64,000 nucleotides of DNA from Novosphingobium sp. (lineage in GTDB: Bacteria > Pseudomonadota > Alphaproteobacteria > Sphingomonadales > Sphingomonadaceae), in assembly GCA_017744735.1 (NCBI GenBank), contig JAGIAR010000008.1:106561-170560 (forward strand), written 5' to 3'. A program made the position numbers and the translations under genes. Below the pieces are notes generated by a model, which was not told the origin of the DNA, did not search any database, and saw only the letters and a list, made by a program, of their open reading frames with translations. This document shows positions 1 through 8,756 of the stretch, piece by piece; the stretch's first letter is position 1; every line of letters begins with the position of its first letter.

Positions 1-83
1 GCATCGGCCATCTGTTCCCGCGGCTGGGCGAAACCGGCACTACTCGGGAAATCGTCGACCTACTCGATGGGAGTCCTGCGTGA
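1..83 (+). CDS. C-terminal end of an unidentified protein (truncated by window edge)
   Basis: An open frame (codons from base 3) runs from the window edge to a TGA at 81-83. It gives about 26 residues ending in VDLLDGSPA. The stop overlaps the ATG of the next gene (TGATG), which suggests translational coupling and a shared operon. Too little remains to name a family. That it is coding is inferred from the overlap and frame only. Confidence 0.55.
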   Translation, partial: IGHLFPRLGETGTTREIVDLLDGSPA

Positions 84-412
84 TGGGTGCGGGTCACTTG
101 CTCGCCTGTTTCTTCGGCGGAGCCTTTCTCATCAATGCGCTGCCTCATCTGGTCGCGGGGACGATGGGCCGCGCATTCCAGAGCCCCTTCGCCAGCCCGC
201 CGGGCAAGGGCCTGTCTTCGGCGACGGTCAACGTGGTGTGGGGCTGCGCCAATCTCGTGATGTTCTATTGGCTCACCTTCAAGGCGGCTGCGATCGACCC
301 GGACCGCGTTGGCGATGTCGTCGTATTCGGGCTTGGCGTGCTGGTGCTGGGTGCGTTCCTCGCACGCTGCTTCGGTCCGCTGCATGGGGGCGACCTGCGC
401 GAACGCCCGTGA
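83..412 (+). CDS. small integral membrane protein of unknown function
   Basis: This encodes about 109 residues with three hydrophobic stretches: an N-terminal one from residue 4, one near residues 50-65 (VVWGCANLVMFYWLTF) and one near 80-95. It is therefore probably a three-helix inner-membrane protein. I do not recognise a named domain. The ATG at 83 overlaps the upstream stop (TGATG); an in-frame GTG at 80 is possible but less likely. Its own TGA overlaps the GTG start of the MFS gene, so these genes look like one operon. Its role may be tied to that transporter, but this is inference from position only. Confidence 0.7.
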   Translation: MGAGHLLACFFGGAFLINALPHLVAGTMGRAFQSPFASPPGKGLSSATVNVVWGCANLVMFYWLTFKAAAIDPDRVGDVVVFGLGVLVLGAFLARCFGPLHGGDLRERP

Positions 413-1647
413 ACCTGCTGGTCGCCGACTATTTCCGTTCGCTGAAGAGCCGCAACTACCGCCTGTGGGCGGCCGGCGCGCTGGTGTCGAACATCGGCAC
501 CTGGATGCAGCGCGTGGCGCAGGACTGGCTGGTGCTGACCCAGCTGACCCAGCACAGCGCCTCCGCCGTCGGCATCGTGATGGCGCTGCAATTCGGCCCG
601 CAACTACTGTTCCTGCCCTGGACCGGCTTTGCGGCCGATCACTTCGATCAGCGCAAGCTGCTGATGGCGACCCAGGCCAGCATGGGCTTGCTCGCGCTCG
701 CACTGGGCCTGCTGACCGTAACCGGCGCGGTGCAGCTGTGGCAGGTTTACCTCTTCGCCTTCCTCTCCGGCACTGCCGCGGCCTTCGACGCGCCGGTACG
801 CCAGATCTTCGTCGCCGCGCTGGTCGGCGACCGCGACCTGCCCAACGCGGTCGCGATCAATTCCAGCTCGTTCAACGGCGCGCGGATGATCGGCCCCGCC
901 GTCGCCGGCCTGTCGATCGCGGCGATCGGGACCGGCTGGGCCTTCATCGCCAACGGGCTGTCCTTCGCCGCAGTGCTGGGCTCGCTCTGGCTGTTGCGGG
1001 TGGACGAGCTCCATCCGGTTGCGCGCGCCGCGCGGCACAAGGGCAGTTTCCTGGAAGGCTTCCGCTACGTCTGGGGGCGGCCCGACCTGCGGACGATCCT
1101 GGTGATGCTGTTCCTGATCGGCACCTTCGGGCTCAATTTCCCGATCTTCATCTCCACCATGGCGGTAAAGGTGTTCCACAGCGATGCGCGCGGCTTCGGG
1201 CTGCTATCCTCGATGATGGCGGTGGGGACGCTCTCGGGCGCGCTGATCGCGGTGGGGCGCAAGCGGTTCGACTTTCGCCCGCTGGTGGCGGGCGCCGGCC
1301 TGTTCGGGATCGGCTGCGCGCTGGCCGCGATCGCCCCCGGCTACTGGTTTTTCGCCGCCGCGCTGGTGATCACCGGCAGCGCCGCGCTGACCTTCACCAA
1401 TGCGACCAACACGGTGATGCAATTGTCGACCGAGCCGGCGATGCGCGGGCGGGTGATGGCGATCCGGCTCGGCATCGCGCTCGGCTGCACTCCGCTCGGC
1501 TCGCCGATCGTGGGCTGGGTGGCGGATCACTATGGTCCGCGCTGGGCGCTGGGGATCGCCGCCGCCTCGGGCTTTGCCGCGGCCGGGGTCGCTATACTCT
1601 ATCTGCTGCGGCGGCTGGAGCGGGTAGCGGGAATCGAACCCGCCTAG
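409..1647 (+). CDS. MFS transporter (EntS/MFS_3-like exporter)
   Basis: About 412 residues with roughly twelve hydrophobic segments, the usual length for a major facilitator exporter. The N-terminus (FRSLKSRNYRLWAAGALVSN, then GTWMQRVAQDWLVL) is typical of the MFS_3/EntS-like group of drug or siderophore exporters. GTG at 409 is chosen because it overlaps the TGA of the preceding small gene; the longer in-frame extension to base 67 has no transporter features. The 3' end is odd: the last ten or so codons (ERVAGIEPA) are antisense to tRNA-Gly, so the C-terminal tail is encoded by the tRNA's complement. The substrate cannot be told from sequence. Confidence 0.88.
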   Translation: MNLLVADYFRSLKSRNYRLWAAGALVSNIGTWMQRVAQDWLVLTQLTQHSASAVGIVMALQFGPQLLFLPWTGFAADHFDQRKLLMATQASMGLLALALGLLTVTGAVQLWQVYLFAFLSGTAAAFDAPVRQIFVAALVGDRDLPNAVAINSSSFNGARMIGPAVAGLSIAAIGTGWAFIANGLSFAAVLGSLWLLRVDELHPVARAARHKGSFLEGFRYVWGRPDLRTILVMLFLIGTFGLNFPIFISTMAVKVFHSDARGFGLLSSMMAVGTLSGALIAVGRKRFDFRPLVAGAGLFGIGCALAAIAPGYWFFAAALVITGSAALTFTNATNTVMQLSTEPAMRGRVMAIRLGIALGCTPLGSPIVGWVADHYGPRWALGIAAASGFAAAGVAILYLLRRLERVAGIEPA

Positions 1648-1689
1648 CTAGCTTGGAAGGCTAGTGCATTACCACTATGCTATACCCGC
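1616..1689 (-). tRNA. tRNA-Gly (anticodon UCC)
   Basis: Reverse complement folds as a 74-nt cloverleaf: 7-bp acceptor (GCGGGTA/TACCCGC), 4-bp D stem, anticodon stem CTAGC/GCTAG with loop CTTCCAA (anticodon TCC), 4-nt variable loop, and T arm GCGGG-TTCGATT-CCCGC. The discriminator is U and the 3' CCA is encoded. It lies antisense to the last codons of the MFS gene and 36 bp from the end of apt. Confidence 0.97.
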
Positions 1690-1725
1690 AGCGGCGGCCT
1701 CCCTGCCATCGCGGGGCGCCCCGCG

Positions 1726-2262
1726 TCAATCGCCTTCGAACGCCATCAGGGACTCGACCGCGATCCCGTTCGCCTCGAGCAGCTTGGTACCGCCGAGATC
1801 GGGCAGGTCGATCACGAACAGCGCACGATCGACCACCGCGCCCGCCTGGCGCAGCAATTGCGCCGCCGCAAGCGCGGTGCCGCCGGTGGCGATCAGATCG
1901 TCGACGATGATCACCCGCTCGCCGGGGCGGATCAGGGTCGGGTCGATTTCGAGCCGGGCGTGGCCGTATTCGAGCGCATAATCGATCCCGATCGTCGCGA
2001 CCGGAAGCTTGCCAGCCTTGCGCACCGGCACGAAGCCCAGCATCAGCAGCGAGGCGACCGCCGCGCCGAAGATGAAGCCGCGCGCCTCGAGCCCGGCGAT
2101 CGCCCCGCAGCCGACCGCATTGGCCCGCCCCGCAATCAGTTCGACCGCTGCGGTGAGGCCCTTTCCGTCCGCCAGCAGGGTGGTGATGTCGCGGAACATG
2201 ATCCCCTGCTTGGGGAAATCGGGCACCGTGCGGATCAGCGCCTTGAGATCGTCTGCAGTCAT
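1726..2262 (-). CDS. apt: adenine phosphoribosyltransferase
   Basis: Converts adenine and PRPP to AMP plus pyrophosphate in purine salvage, in the cytoplasm. The 178-residue product has the normal family length. It carries the substrate motif FPKQGIMFRDITTLL near the N-terminus, the GLEARGF segment, and the PRPP-binding loop VIIVDDLIATGGTA around residue 125. ATG at 2262 is chosen because it has GGAGG upstream and matches the family N-terminus (MTADDLKALI); an in-frame start 18 bases upstream is less likely. It lies just downstream of petC with a strong terminator in between, so it may depend on read-through. Confidence 0.95.
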   Translation of the reverse strand: MTADDLKALIRTVPDFPKQGIMFRDITTLLADGKGLTAAVELIAGRANAVGCGAIAGLEARGFIFGAAVASLLMLGFVPVRKAGKLPVATIGIDYALEYGHARLEIDPTLIRPGERVIIVDDLIATGGTALAAAQLLRQAGAVVDRALFVIDLPDLGGTKLLEANGIAVESLMAFEGD

Positions 2263-2273
2263 CGGAGTCCCTC

Positions 2274-2312
2274 CAAACAAAACGCCCCTCGCGTCGGATC
2301 GACGGAGGGGCG
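2274..2312 (-). terminator. intrinsic terminator of the petABC operon
   Basis: On the minus strand, 22 bases after the petC stop, CGCCCCTC pairs with GAGGGGCG (2305-2312 and 2283-2290). An inner CGTCG/CGACG helix adds to it, and the tract TTTTGTTT follows. It is a textbook Rho-independent terminator. The apt start codon is only about 12 bases beyond the U tract. Confidence 0.88.
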
Positions 2313-2334
2313 CCTTGAAACTATGCCGGAAGCC

Positions 2335-3192
2335 TCAGTGCTTCTTGTCGGCCCAGACGTTGCGATAGGCGCAGTAGCCGAGCCCAGTCGCGAAGAACAG
2401 GAACAGGATGAACCACCACCCGGTCTGGTGCCGCTTTTCGAGGTTCGGCTCGGCGGTCCAGACGAGGAACGCGGCAACGTCCTTCGCTTCGCTGTCGAGA
2501 TCGTTCGGCGAACCGTCGGCGAAGGTCACCGTGCCGTTGGCGAGCGGCGGCGGCATCGCGAGGTTGAGGTTCGCGAAGTAGGGATTGAAGTGCAGGCCCT
2601 GCGGGGTCTTGGCATCCGGGAACAGCTTGAGCAGCTCCTGGCCCTTGTCGTTCTTGTAGCCGTCCTGGCTCGCGAACCCGGTCATCAGCGAATAGATATA
2701 GGCCGGGCCTTCGTGGCGGGCCTTGGCCATCAGCGAGAGATCCGGCGGAACCGCATTGTTGTTCGCCGCGCGCGCCGCCGTGTCGTTGGCGAAGGGCGAG
2801 GGGAAATAGTCGGTCGGCAGGCCGGGGCGCATGTTCGCCTCGCCGGTGTTCGGGTCGATCCCCGGAACCTGCCAGCTGGCGGCTTCCGCCTTCACCTGGT
2901 CGGGCGTGTAGCCGAGCTCCTCGAGATCGCGGAAAGCGACATATTTGAGCGAGTGGCAGGCTTTGCAGACTTCCTTGTAGATCTGGTAGCCGCGCTGGAC
3001 CTGCGGACGGTCGAAGGTCCCGGCCCAGCCGTCGCTCTGCAGCTTCAGCTCCTTGGGCGCGCGGTGGAACAGCTTCTCGGCGGTCGGCTGCGCGGGCTCG
3101 GTGATCGCGTTGTAGGCGCCGCTCACGAAGGCGGCGAGCACCGACAGCGCGAAGAACAGGCCGATGACGGGGGCGATGAGGCGGTACATCAT
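2335..3192 (-). CDS. petC: cytochrome c1, bc1 complex
   Basis: Membrane-anchored c-type cytochrome of respiratory complex III; it passes electrons from the Rieske centre to soluble or membrane cytochrome c. The 285-residue product has an N-terminal signal/transmembrane segment, the heme-attachment motif CKACH near residues 76-80, a likely axial Met in LNLAMPPPLANG near residue 214, and a C-terminal membrane anchor (WWFILFLFFATGLGYCAY). GAGGGAAA precedes the ATG; a second ATG follows directly. It is the last gene of petA-petB-petC, 24 bp after petB, and is followed by a strong terminator. Confidence 0.97.
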   Translation of the reverse strand: MMYRLIAPVIGLFFALSVLAAFVSGAYNAITEPAQPTAEKLFHRAPKELKLQSDGWAGTFDRPQVQRGYQIYKEVCKACHSLKYVAFRDLEELGYTPDQVKAEAASWQVPGIDPNTGEANMRPGLPTDYFPSPFANDTAARAANNNAVPPDLSLMAKARHEGPAYIYSLMTGFASQDGYKNDKGQELLKLFPDAKTPQGLHFNPYFANLNLAMPPPLANGTVTFADGSPNDLDSEAKDVAAFLVWTAEPNLEKRHQTGWWFILFLFFATGLGYCAYRNVWADKKH

Positions 3193-3216
3193 GTTCGTTT
3201 CCCTCTCTTCGCTCTA

Positions 3217-4497
3217 TCAGCTCTTCGCCGCCAGCTTGGCCGCGTCATCCGCACCGAGCACCGCTTCGGTGATCGAGAAGGGCAGCGGCTTCGGCCGTTC
3301 CATCGCCGCGATCAGCGGCAGGAGGACGAGGAAGTGGAGGAAGTAATAGGCGGTCGCGATCTGGCTGATCATCACATAGGGCTCTTCGGCCGGCGCGCCG
3401 CCGCAGTAGAACAGCACCGCCATGTCGACGATCAGGGCCCCGAAGAACCATTTGAACATCGGGCGGTACTTGCCCGAGCGGACCGGCGAATTGTCGAGCC
3501 ACGGCAGGAAGAACCACACCAGGATCGCGCCGAACATCGCCATCACGCCCATCAGCTTGGCAGGGATGAAGAAGATGTCGAAGGTGAAGGCGCGCAGGAT
3601 CGCGTAGAACGGCCAGAAGTACCATTCGGGCACGATGTGCGCCGGGGTCGAGAGCGGGTTCGCCGGAATGTAGTTGTCCGGGTGGCCGAACTGGTTCGGC
3701 ATGAAGAACACCACGGTGCAGTAGATGATCAGGAACACCCCGAGGCCCCAGCCGTCCTTGGCCGTGTAATAGGGGTGGAACGGCACGGTGTCGCTTTCGC
3801 TCTTCACTTCCACGCCGGTCGGGTTCGACGAGCCCGGAATGTGCAGCGCCCAGATGTGCAGGATCACCACGCCGGCAATCACGAAGGGCAGCAGGAAGTG
3901 CAGCGAGAAGAAGCGGTTGAGCGCGGCATCGTCCGGCGCGAAACCGCCGAGCAGCCAGTGTTGCAGGCCTTCGCCGACCACCGGGATCGCACCGAACAGG
4001 CCGGTGATGACCTTGGCGCCCCAGAAGCTCATCTGGCCCCAGGGAAGCACGTAGCCCATGAAGCCGGTTGCCATCATCAGCAGGAAGATCACCACGCCGA
4101 GCAGCCACACCATCTCGCGCGGGGCCTTGTACGAACCGTAGAAGAAGCCGCGGAAGATATGGACATAGATCACCGCGAAGAACGCGCTGGCGCCGTTGGC
4201 ATGCGCATAGCGCAGCATCCAGCCCCAGTTGACGTCGCGCATGATGTGCTCGGTCGAGGCGAAGGCGACGGTGGAATTGGGCGCGTAATGCATCGCCAGC
4301 ACCACGCCGGTGACGATCTGCAGCACGAGGCAGAAGCCCGCGAGCACGCCGAAGTTCCAGAAATAGTTGAGGTTGCGCGGGACCGGGTAGCCGGCGCCGA
4401 TCGCATTGTAGACGAGGCGCGGGAGCGGCAGCTTCTCGTCCATCCACTTCATCAGCGGATTGGTGGGATTGTAGTGGTTCGCCCAGGGAAAGCTCAT
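3217..4497 (-). CDS. petB: cytochrome b, bc1 complex
   Basis: Central membrane subunit of complex III, carrying both b hemes and the quinol oxidation and quinone reduction sites. 426 residues, the normal length for a bacterial cytochrome b, with about eight membrane helices. Recognisable elements are [14 protein letters not shown] near the N-terminus, the heme-helix segment [31 protein letters not shown], the Qo-site motif [14 protein letters not shown], and histidines in [20 protein letters not shown]. It lies 17 bp downstream of petA and 24 bp upstream of petC in a canonical bc1 operon. Confidence 0.98.
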   Translation of the reverse strand: MSFPWANHYNPTNPLMKWMDEKLPLPRLVYNAIGAGYPVPRNLNYFWNFGVLAGFCLVLQIVTGVVLAMHYAPNSTVAFASTEHIMRDVNWGWMLRYAHANGASAFFAVIYVHIFRGFFYGSYKAPREMVWLLGVVIFLLMMATGFMGYVLPWGQMSFWGAKVITGLFGAIPVVGEGLQHWLLGGFAPDDAALNRFFSLHFLLPFVIAGVVILHIWALHIPGSSNPTGVEVKSESDTVPFHPYYTAKDGWGLGVFLIIYCTVVFFMPNQFGHPDNYIPANPLSTPAHIVPEWYFWPFYAILRAFTFDIFFIPAKLMGVMAMFGAILVWFFLPWLDNSPVRSGKYRPMFKWFFGALIVDMAVLFYCGGAPAEEPYVMISQIATAYYFLHFLVLLPLIAAMERPKPLPFSITEAVLGADDAAKLAAKS

Positions 4498-4514
4498 GGT
4501 TTCTCTCTTTCGCC

Positions 4515-5108
4515 TCAGCCGACCTTCACGACGGTGTCGGAGGTGAATTCATATACGGGCACTTCGAGGTTCTTCGGTGCCGGGCCTTTGCGGATGCGCG
4601 CCGCGGTGTCGTAGGTCGAACCGTGGCAGGGGCAGAAATAGCCGCCGAACTCGCCCTTGATCTCACCCTCGCCGGCGCCCAGCGGCACGCAGCCGAGATG
4701 GGTGCACACGCCCATGGTGATGAGCCAGTTTTCCTTGCCCTTCTTGTTCTTCTCGGCCTCGACCGTCCGCTCGTCGAGCGTCTGCGGATCGCGCAGCGTC
4801 GAGATGTCGACCGCATTGGCCTCGGCGATCTCGACCTGGGTCAGGTTGCGCACGAACAGCGGCTGCTTGCGGAAGATCGCCTTGATCGCCTGGCCCGGCT
4901 CGATCTTGCTGATGTCGATTTCGGTCGAGCTTTCGGCGAGCACGTCCTTCGACGGCGCCATCTGGCTGATCAGCGGATAGAGCAGGGTGATCCCGCCCAC
5001 GCCGGCGGCGCTGACGGCCGCGATATTGATGAAGTCCCGGCGCCGGACGCCTTCACCTTCCGAACCGGCGATATGGGCCGGATCTGCGGTGCCAGTCGTA
5101 TCTGCCAT
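4515..5108 (-). CDS. petA: Rieske iron-sulfur subunit, bc1 complex
   Basis: Carries the 2Fe-2S cluster that takes electrons from quinol in complex III. The 197-residue product starts with a Tat-type motif (RRRDFI at residues 22-27) and a membrane anchor, then the Rieske domain with CTHLGC (C135, H137, C140) and CPCHGS (C159, C161, H162). The ATG at 5108 gives the expected N-terminus; the upstream in-frame extension of 56 codons lacks any family feature and lies in the promoter region. First gene of petABC. The 207-bp gap to pgeF holds a candidate promoter. Confidence 0.97.
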   Translation of the reverse strand: MADTTGTADPAHIAGSEGEGVRRRDFINIAAVSAAGVGGITLLYPLISQMAPSKDVLAESSTEIDISKIEPGQAIKAIFRKQPLFVRNLTQVEIAEANAVDISTLRDPQTLDERTVEAEKNKKGKENWLITMGVCTHLGCVPLGAGEGEIKGEFGGYFCPCHGSTYDTAARIRKGPAPKNLEVPVYEFTSDTVVKVG

Positions 5109-5240
5109 CAACTCTGCCTTGACTGTGGGCGACCGGATGGCCGGCCCAGGAAAACCAACGATAGTCGCGCGTCCAGGAACCCCCGTCGCAAGGCCCGCAC
5201 GCAGGTCTTGCGCCTGCTGCCGATACCCGACTTGGCCGGG

Positions 5241-5269
5241 CTGATAGACGAGAGGCAAGCCTATGCCAA
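5241..5269 (-). promoter_or_regulatory. candidate sigma-70-type promoter for petABC
   Basis: On the minus strand TTGGCA (5269-5264) and TATCAG (5246-5241) are separated by exactly 17 bases. This would give a leader of about 125 bases before petA. The -35 match is good and the -10 is weak. The rest of 5109-5315 shows no clear structure. Confidence 0.4.
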
Positions 5270-5315
5270 CAGGCATTTTGGGGGATTTTCAGGCGCTTTT
5301 GCGAGCGATTCGCAG

Positions 5316-6083
5316 CTAGCCCGGATGCGCCAGTCCGATGAGCGAGAACTGGCGCCCGTAATTCGGTTCGCCCAAGTGGGTCGCGCGGCGGAAAGAGTAG
5401 AATCGGGCCTGGTCGGCATAGGTGTCGAGCGAGAGCCCGGCGACCGCCCCGACCCCGGCCCGTTCGAGCCGCGCGGCGACATAGGCTTCGAGATCGAACT
5501 GGAAATGGCCGGGCCGGCCGGGCGCGAAGAAGCGCTCGTCCGCCGGGTCGAACTGCGCGCGGAAATCCTCGCCGACCTCGTAGCTGGCCTGGGCGATCGC
5601 CGGGCCGATCGCGGCGACCACGCGCTCGCGGCGGGCGCCGAGCGCCTCCATCGCGGCCAGCGTCGCCTCGCCCACGCCGCCATGCGCTCCGCGCCAACCG
5701 GCATGGGCCGCACCGATCACGCCGGCGGCATGGTCGGCGAACAGGATCGGCGCGCAATCGGCGGTAACGATCCCGATCACGGTTCCCGACCGGGCCGTCA
5801 CCAGCGCATCGGCGGTCGGGCGATGCGAATCGTCCCACGGCTCGTCCACCGTCGCGCAGATTGCCGAGTGGATTTGGTGGACCGCGACCAGCGGCGCGCC
5901 CGGCAGCACCGCCGCGCCCGCCCGCCGGCGGTTCTCGGCGACGGCGGCGGGATCGTCGCCCGCGCCGAAGCCGACGTTGAGCCCGGCGACCAGCCCGGTC
6001 GAGACCCCGCCGCGCCGGCCGAGGAAGCCGTGCGGGATCGCCCCGAGTGCCGGGGACCGGATGACTTCGACCGGTTCAGCCAA
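5316..6083 (-). CDS. pgeF: peptidoglycan editing factor PgeF (YfiH family)
   Basis: A multicopper-polyphenol-oxidase-fold protein. The family removes misincorporated residues such as L-Ser from peptidoglycan precursors and was formerly called laccase. The 255-residue product has the conserved zinc/active-site residues in VAVHQIHSA, VTADCAPILFAD and GAAHAGWRGAHGG, and ends in the usual segment after DTYADQARFYSFRRA. The start is a TTG at 6083 that overlaps the stop of pepN by 8 bases; no better start is visible. Translational coupling to pepN is likely. Confidence 0.9.
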   Translation of the reverse strand: MAEPVEVIRSPALGAIPHGFLGRRGGVSTGLVAGLNVGFGAGDDPAAVAENRRRAGAAVLPGAPLVAVHQIHSAICATVDEPWDDSHRPTADALVTARSGTVIGIVTADCAPILFADHAAGVIGAAHAGWRGAHGGVGEATLAAMEALGARRERVVAAIGPAIAQASYEVGEDFRAQFDPADERFFAPGRPGHFQFDLEAYVAARLERAGVGAVAGLSLDTYADQARFYSFRRATHLGEPNYGRQFSLIGLAHPG

Positions 6084-8706
6084 GGCTCTTGGTCACTTGC
6101 TCGAACGTGTCGGCCGAGAGTTTCGGCGTGGCCGCGATCCGCTCGAGCTCGCCGCGCATCAGCGCCGCGCGGCCCGGCTCGATCCGTCGCCAGCGCCCGA
6201 GCTGCGGCACGAACCGCGCCGCGGTCTGCGCATTGATCGGATCGAGCGCGAGGATCAGATCTGCGATCATCCGGTAGCCCCCGCCGTCCGCTGCGTGGAA
6301 CGCATGCGGATTGGCCGCGAAACCCATGTAGAGCGCGCGGACCCGGTTGGGGTTGCGGATCGTGAAATCCGGATGCCGCGCCAGTTCCTGCACCTGCCGC
6401 AGCGCATCGGGGTGCAGCGACTGCGCCTGGAGCGAGAACCACTTGTCGATCACCAGCGCGTTGCCGGCGTAGCGATCGTGGAAATCGGCGAGCAGTTCCT
6501 GCCGCAGCGGCGTTTCCAGCCCGGCCAGCACCATCAGCGCACCCTGCCGGTCGGTCATGTTGTCGGCCTTGCGGTATTGCGCGGCGGCAAGCGGCGCCGC
6601 GGTGGCGGGATCGGCGGCGGCGAGATAGACCAGTGCCTGAGTCTTCGCCTTGCGCGCCCCGCGCGCCTCGGCCGAGAGCGAATAGGGCACGGCGGAGGTG
6701 CGCTCGTGCAGCTCCAGCATCTGTTCGCGCAGCACCTTGCCGAGCCAGCTCTTGAGCCCTTCGCGCTCGGCATGGATCGCGGCCGGATCGCCGACCAGCA
6801 GCTGCTCCGAAAGATAGGTCTGGCTCGGCAGCAGCATCAGCTCGCCGCGCATCAGGTCGTCGAGCTTGGCATCGTCGATCACCGCACCGAGCGCCCACTC
6901 GATCGCGCCGCGCCCGGCCGCACGATCGGAGTCCGACAGGCCGCCGCTCACCGCCGCGACGAGATGACCGACGATGAGTTCCTGCATCGCCTCGTAGCGC
7001 GCGAAGGGATCGTCGTCCTTCGCGGCAAGGAACACGAGGTCGTCGTTGCTCATCGTGCGCTCGATCGAGACCGGAGCGGAGAAGCCACGGTTGATCGACA
7101 GGACCGGAGGCTCGGCGAAACCGGCAAAGCTGACGCTCGCTTCAGGCTCGGTCAGGACCACCAGCTCCTCGCCGCGATGCGCCCCGCTCGCGCGGTCGAA
7201 CAGCGCCAGACGCAGCGGAATCACCATCGGCTGCTTGTCGGGCTGGCCCGGCGTGGGCGGAACGTCCTGCTTCAGCTGCAGGGTCGCCGTGTCCCCGGAA
7301 TGCTCCATCCGCACCGAGACCTTCGGTGTGCCGGCCTGCGAATACCAGCGGCGGAACTGGGCGAGGTCGAGCCCGGCTCCGTCCTCCATCGCCTTGACGA
7401 AGTCCTCACAGGTCGCCGCCTCGCCGTCGTGGCGGCCGAAATAGAGGTCGCTGCCCGCGCGGAAACGTTCGGGCCCTGCCATGGTCCGCATCATGCGGAT
7501 CACCTCGGCGCCCTTGTTGTAGACCGTCGCGGTGTAGAAGTTCGAGATCTCCTGGTAGGAATCGGGCCGGATCGGGTGCGCGAGCGGCCCCGAATCCTCG
7601 GGGAATTGTGCCGCGCGCAGGATCCGCACATCCTCGATCCGCTTGACGCTTTCCGAGCCCATATCCTGGCTGAACAGCTGGTCGCGCAGAACGGTGAAGC
7701 CTTCCTTCAAGGAAAGCTGGAACCAGTCGCGGCAGGTCACGCGGTTGCCCGACCAGTTGTGGAAATATTCATGGCCGATCACGCCTTCGATGCCGTCGTA
7801 ATCGGCATCGGTCGCGGTCTCCGGATCGGCGAGGACGTAGCGCGTGTTGAACACGTTGAGCCCCTTGTTCTCCATCGCGCCCATGTTGAAGTCCGACACG
7901 GCGACGATGTTGAACACATCGAGGTCGTATTCGCGGCCGAACACCTCCTCGTCCCATTTCATGCTGTGCTTGAGCGACTGCATCGCGTGATCGGTGCGTT
8001 CGAGATCGCCCTCACGCACGAAGATGCCCAGCTCGACCTCGCGGCCCGACATGGTGGTAAAGCGGTCGCGATTGACCACCAGGTCGCCGGCGACCAGCGC
8101 GAACAGGTAGCAGGGCTTGGGCCAGGGATCGTGCCATTCGGCCCAGTGGGTGCCGTTTGCGCCCTCGCCCGAATTCTCCAGATTGCCGTTCGACAGCAGC
8201 ACCGGGAACGCCGCCTTGTCCCCGGTCATCCGCACGCGATAGGTCGACAGCACATCGGGCCGGTCGGGGAAGAAGGTGATCCGGCGGAAGCCCTCGGCCT
8301 CGCACTGGGTGCAGAGCATGCCGTTCGAGGCGTAGAGGCCCATCAGCTGGGTGTTCGCCGCGGGCGCGACCTCGGTCACAAGCTCGATCCGGTGCTTCTC
8401 GCCCGGCAGCGCGATCAGCAGATCCGGCCCGTCCATCCGCCACGAATTGACGGCCTCGCCATCCACGAGAACTTCGAGCGCGGTGAGCCCGTCGCCCTTC
8501 AGCCGGATCGTCGGATCGGGGTTCGCCGGGTTGGCGGCCACATCGAGGATCGCATGCACCCGCGTGCGTTCCAGCCCGAGCTCGAAATTCAGCGTGGCTT
8601 CGGGCACCAGCCATTCGGGCGGGCGGTAGTCTGCACGGTTGATCGTAACCGGGGCGTGCGGGGTTTCGGCGGCGTCGGCCATTTCGGGATTGGTGACAAT
8701 ATCCAT
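6076..8706 (-). CDS. pepN: aminopeptidase N (M1 metallopeptidase)
   Basis: Cytoplasmic zinc aminopeptidase that releases N-terminal residues from peptides. 876 residues, as in E. coli PepN. It shows the substrate motif GAMENKG, the zinc motif HEYFHNW with the third ligand Glu in LKEG 18-19 residues later, and the Ig-like and helical C-terminal domains by length. The ATG at 8706 gives a normal N-terminus (NPEMADAAETPHAPVTINRA). It is divergent from the SDR gene with 50 bp between starts and overlaps pgeF downstream. Confidence 0.96.
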   Translation of the reverse strand: MDIVTNPEMADAAETPHAPVTINRADYRPPEWLVPEATLNFELGLERTRVHAILDVAANPANPDPTIRLKGDGLTALEVLVDGEAVNSWRMDGPDLLIALPGEKHRIELVTEVAPAANTQLMGLYASNGMLCTQCEAEGFRRITFFPDRPDVLSTYRVRMTGDKAAFPVLLSNGNLENSGEGANGTHWAEWHDPWPKPCYLFALVAGDLVVNRDRFTTMSGREVELGIFVREGDLERTDHAMQSLKHSMKWDEEVFGREYDLDVFNIVAVSDFNMGAMENKGLNVFNTRYVLADPETATDADYDGIEGVIGHEYFHNWSGNRVTCRDWFQLSLKEGFTVLRDQLFSQDMGSESVKRIEDVRILRAAQFPEDSGPLAHPIRPDSYQEISNFYTATVYNKGAEVIRMMRTMAGPERFRAGSDLYFGRHDGEAATCEDFVKAMEDGAGLDLAQFRRWYSQAGTPKVSVRMEHSGDTATLQLKQDVPPTPGQPDKQPMVIPLRLALFDRASGAHRGEELVVLTEPEASVSFAGFAEPPVLSINRGFSAPVSIERTMSNDDLVFLAAKDDDPFARYEAMQELIVGHLVAAVSGGLSDSDRAAGRGAIEWALGAVIDDAKLDDLMRGELMLLPSQTYLSEQLLVGDPAAIHAEREGLKSWLGKVLREQMLELHERTSAVPYSLSAEARGARKAKTQALVYLAAADPATAAPLAAAQYRKADNMTDRQGALMVLAGLETPLRQELLADFHDRYAGNALVIDKWFSLQAQSLHPDALRQVQELARHPDFTIRNPNRVRALYMGFAANPHAFHAADGGGYRMIADLILALDPINAQTAARFVPQLGRWRRIEPGRAALMRGELERIAATPKLSADTFEQVTKSLG

Positions 8707-8756
8707 GTCTGTCGCTTTAGGTCCTTTGCGGGGCGAATCCAGAGGATAGAACGCGG

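Noticed and set aside
309..1664. Second plus-strand frame of 451 codons overlapping the MFS gene
   Set aside because: Its end (SGNRTRLASLEG) is the usual false peptide from the reverse of a tRNA, and its body is Arg/Gly/Asp-rich.
1858..4614. Plus-strand open frame of 918 codons opposite apt and petBC
   Set aside because: It is the complement of well-identified genes in GC-rich DNA; its residues are Arg/Glu/His-rich with no domain.
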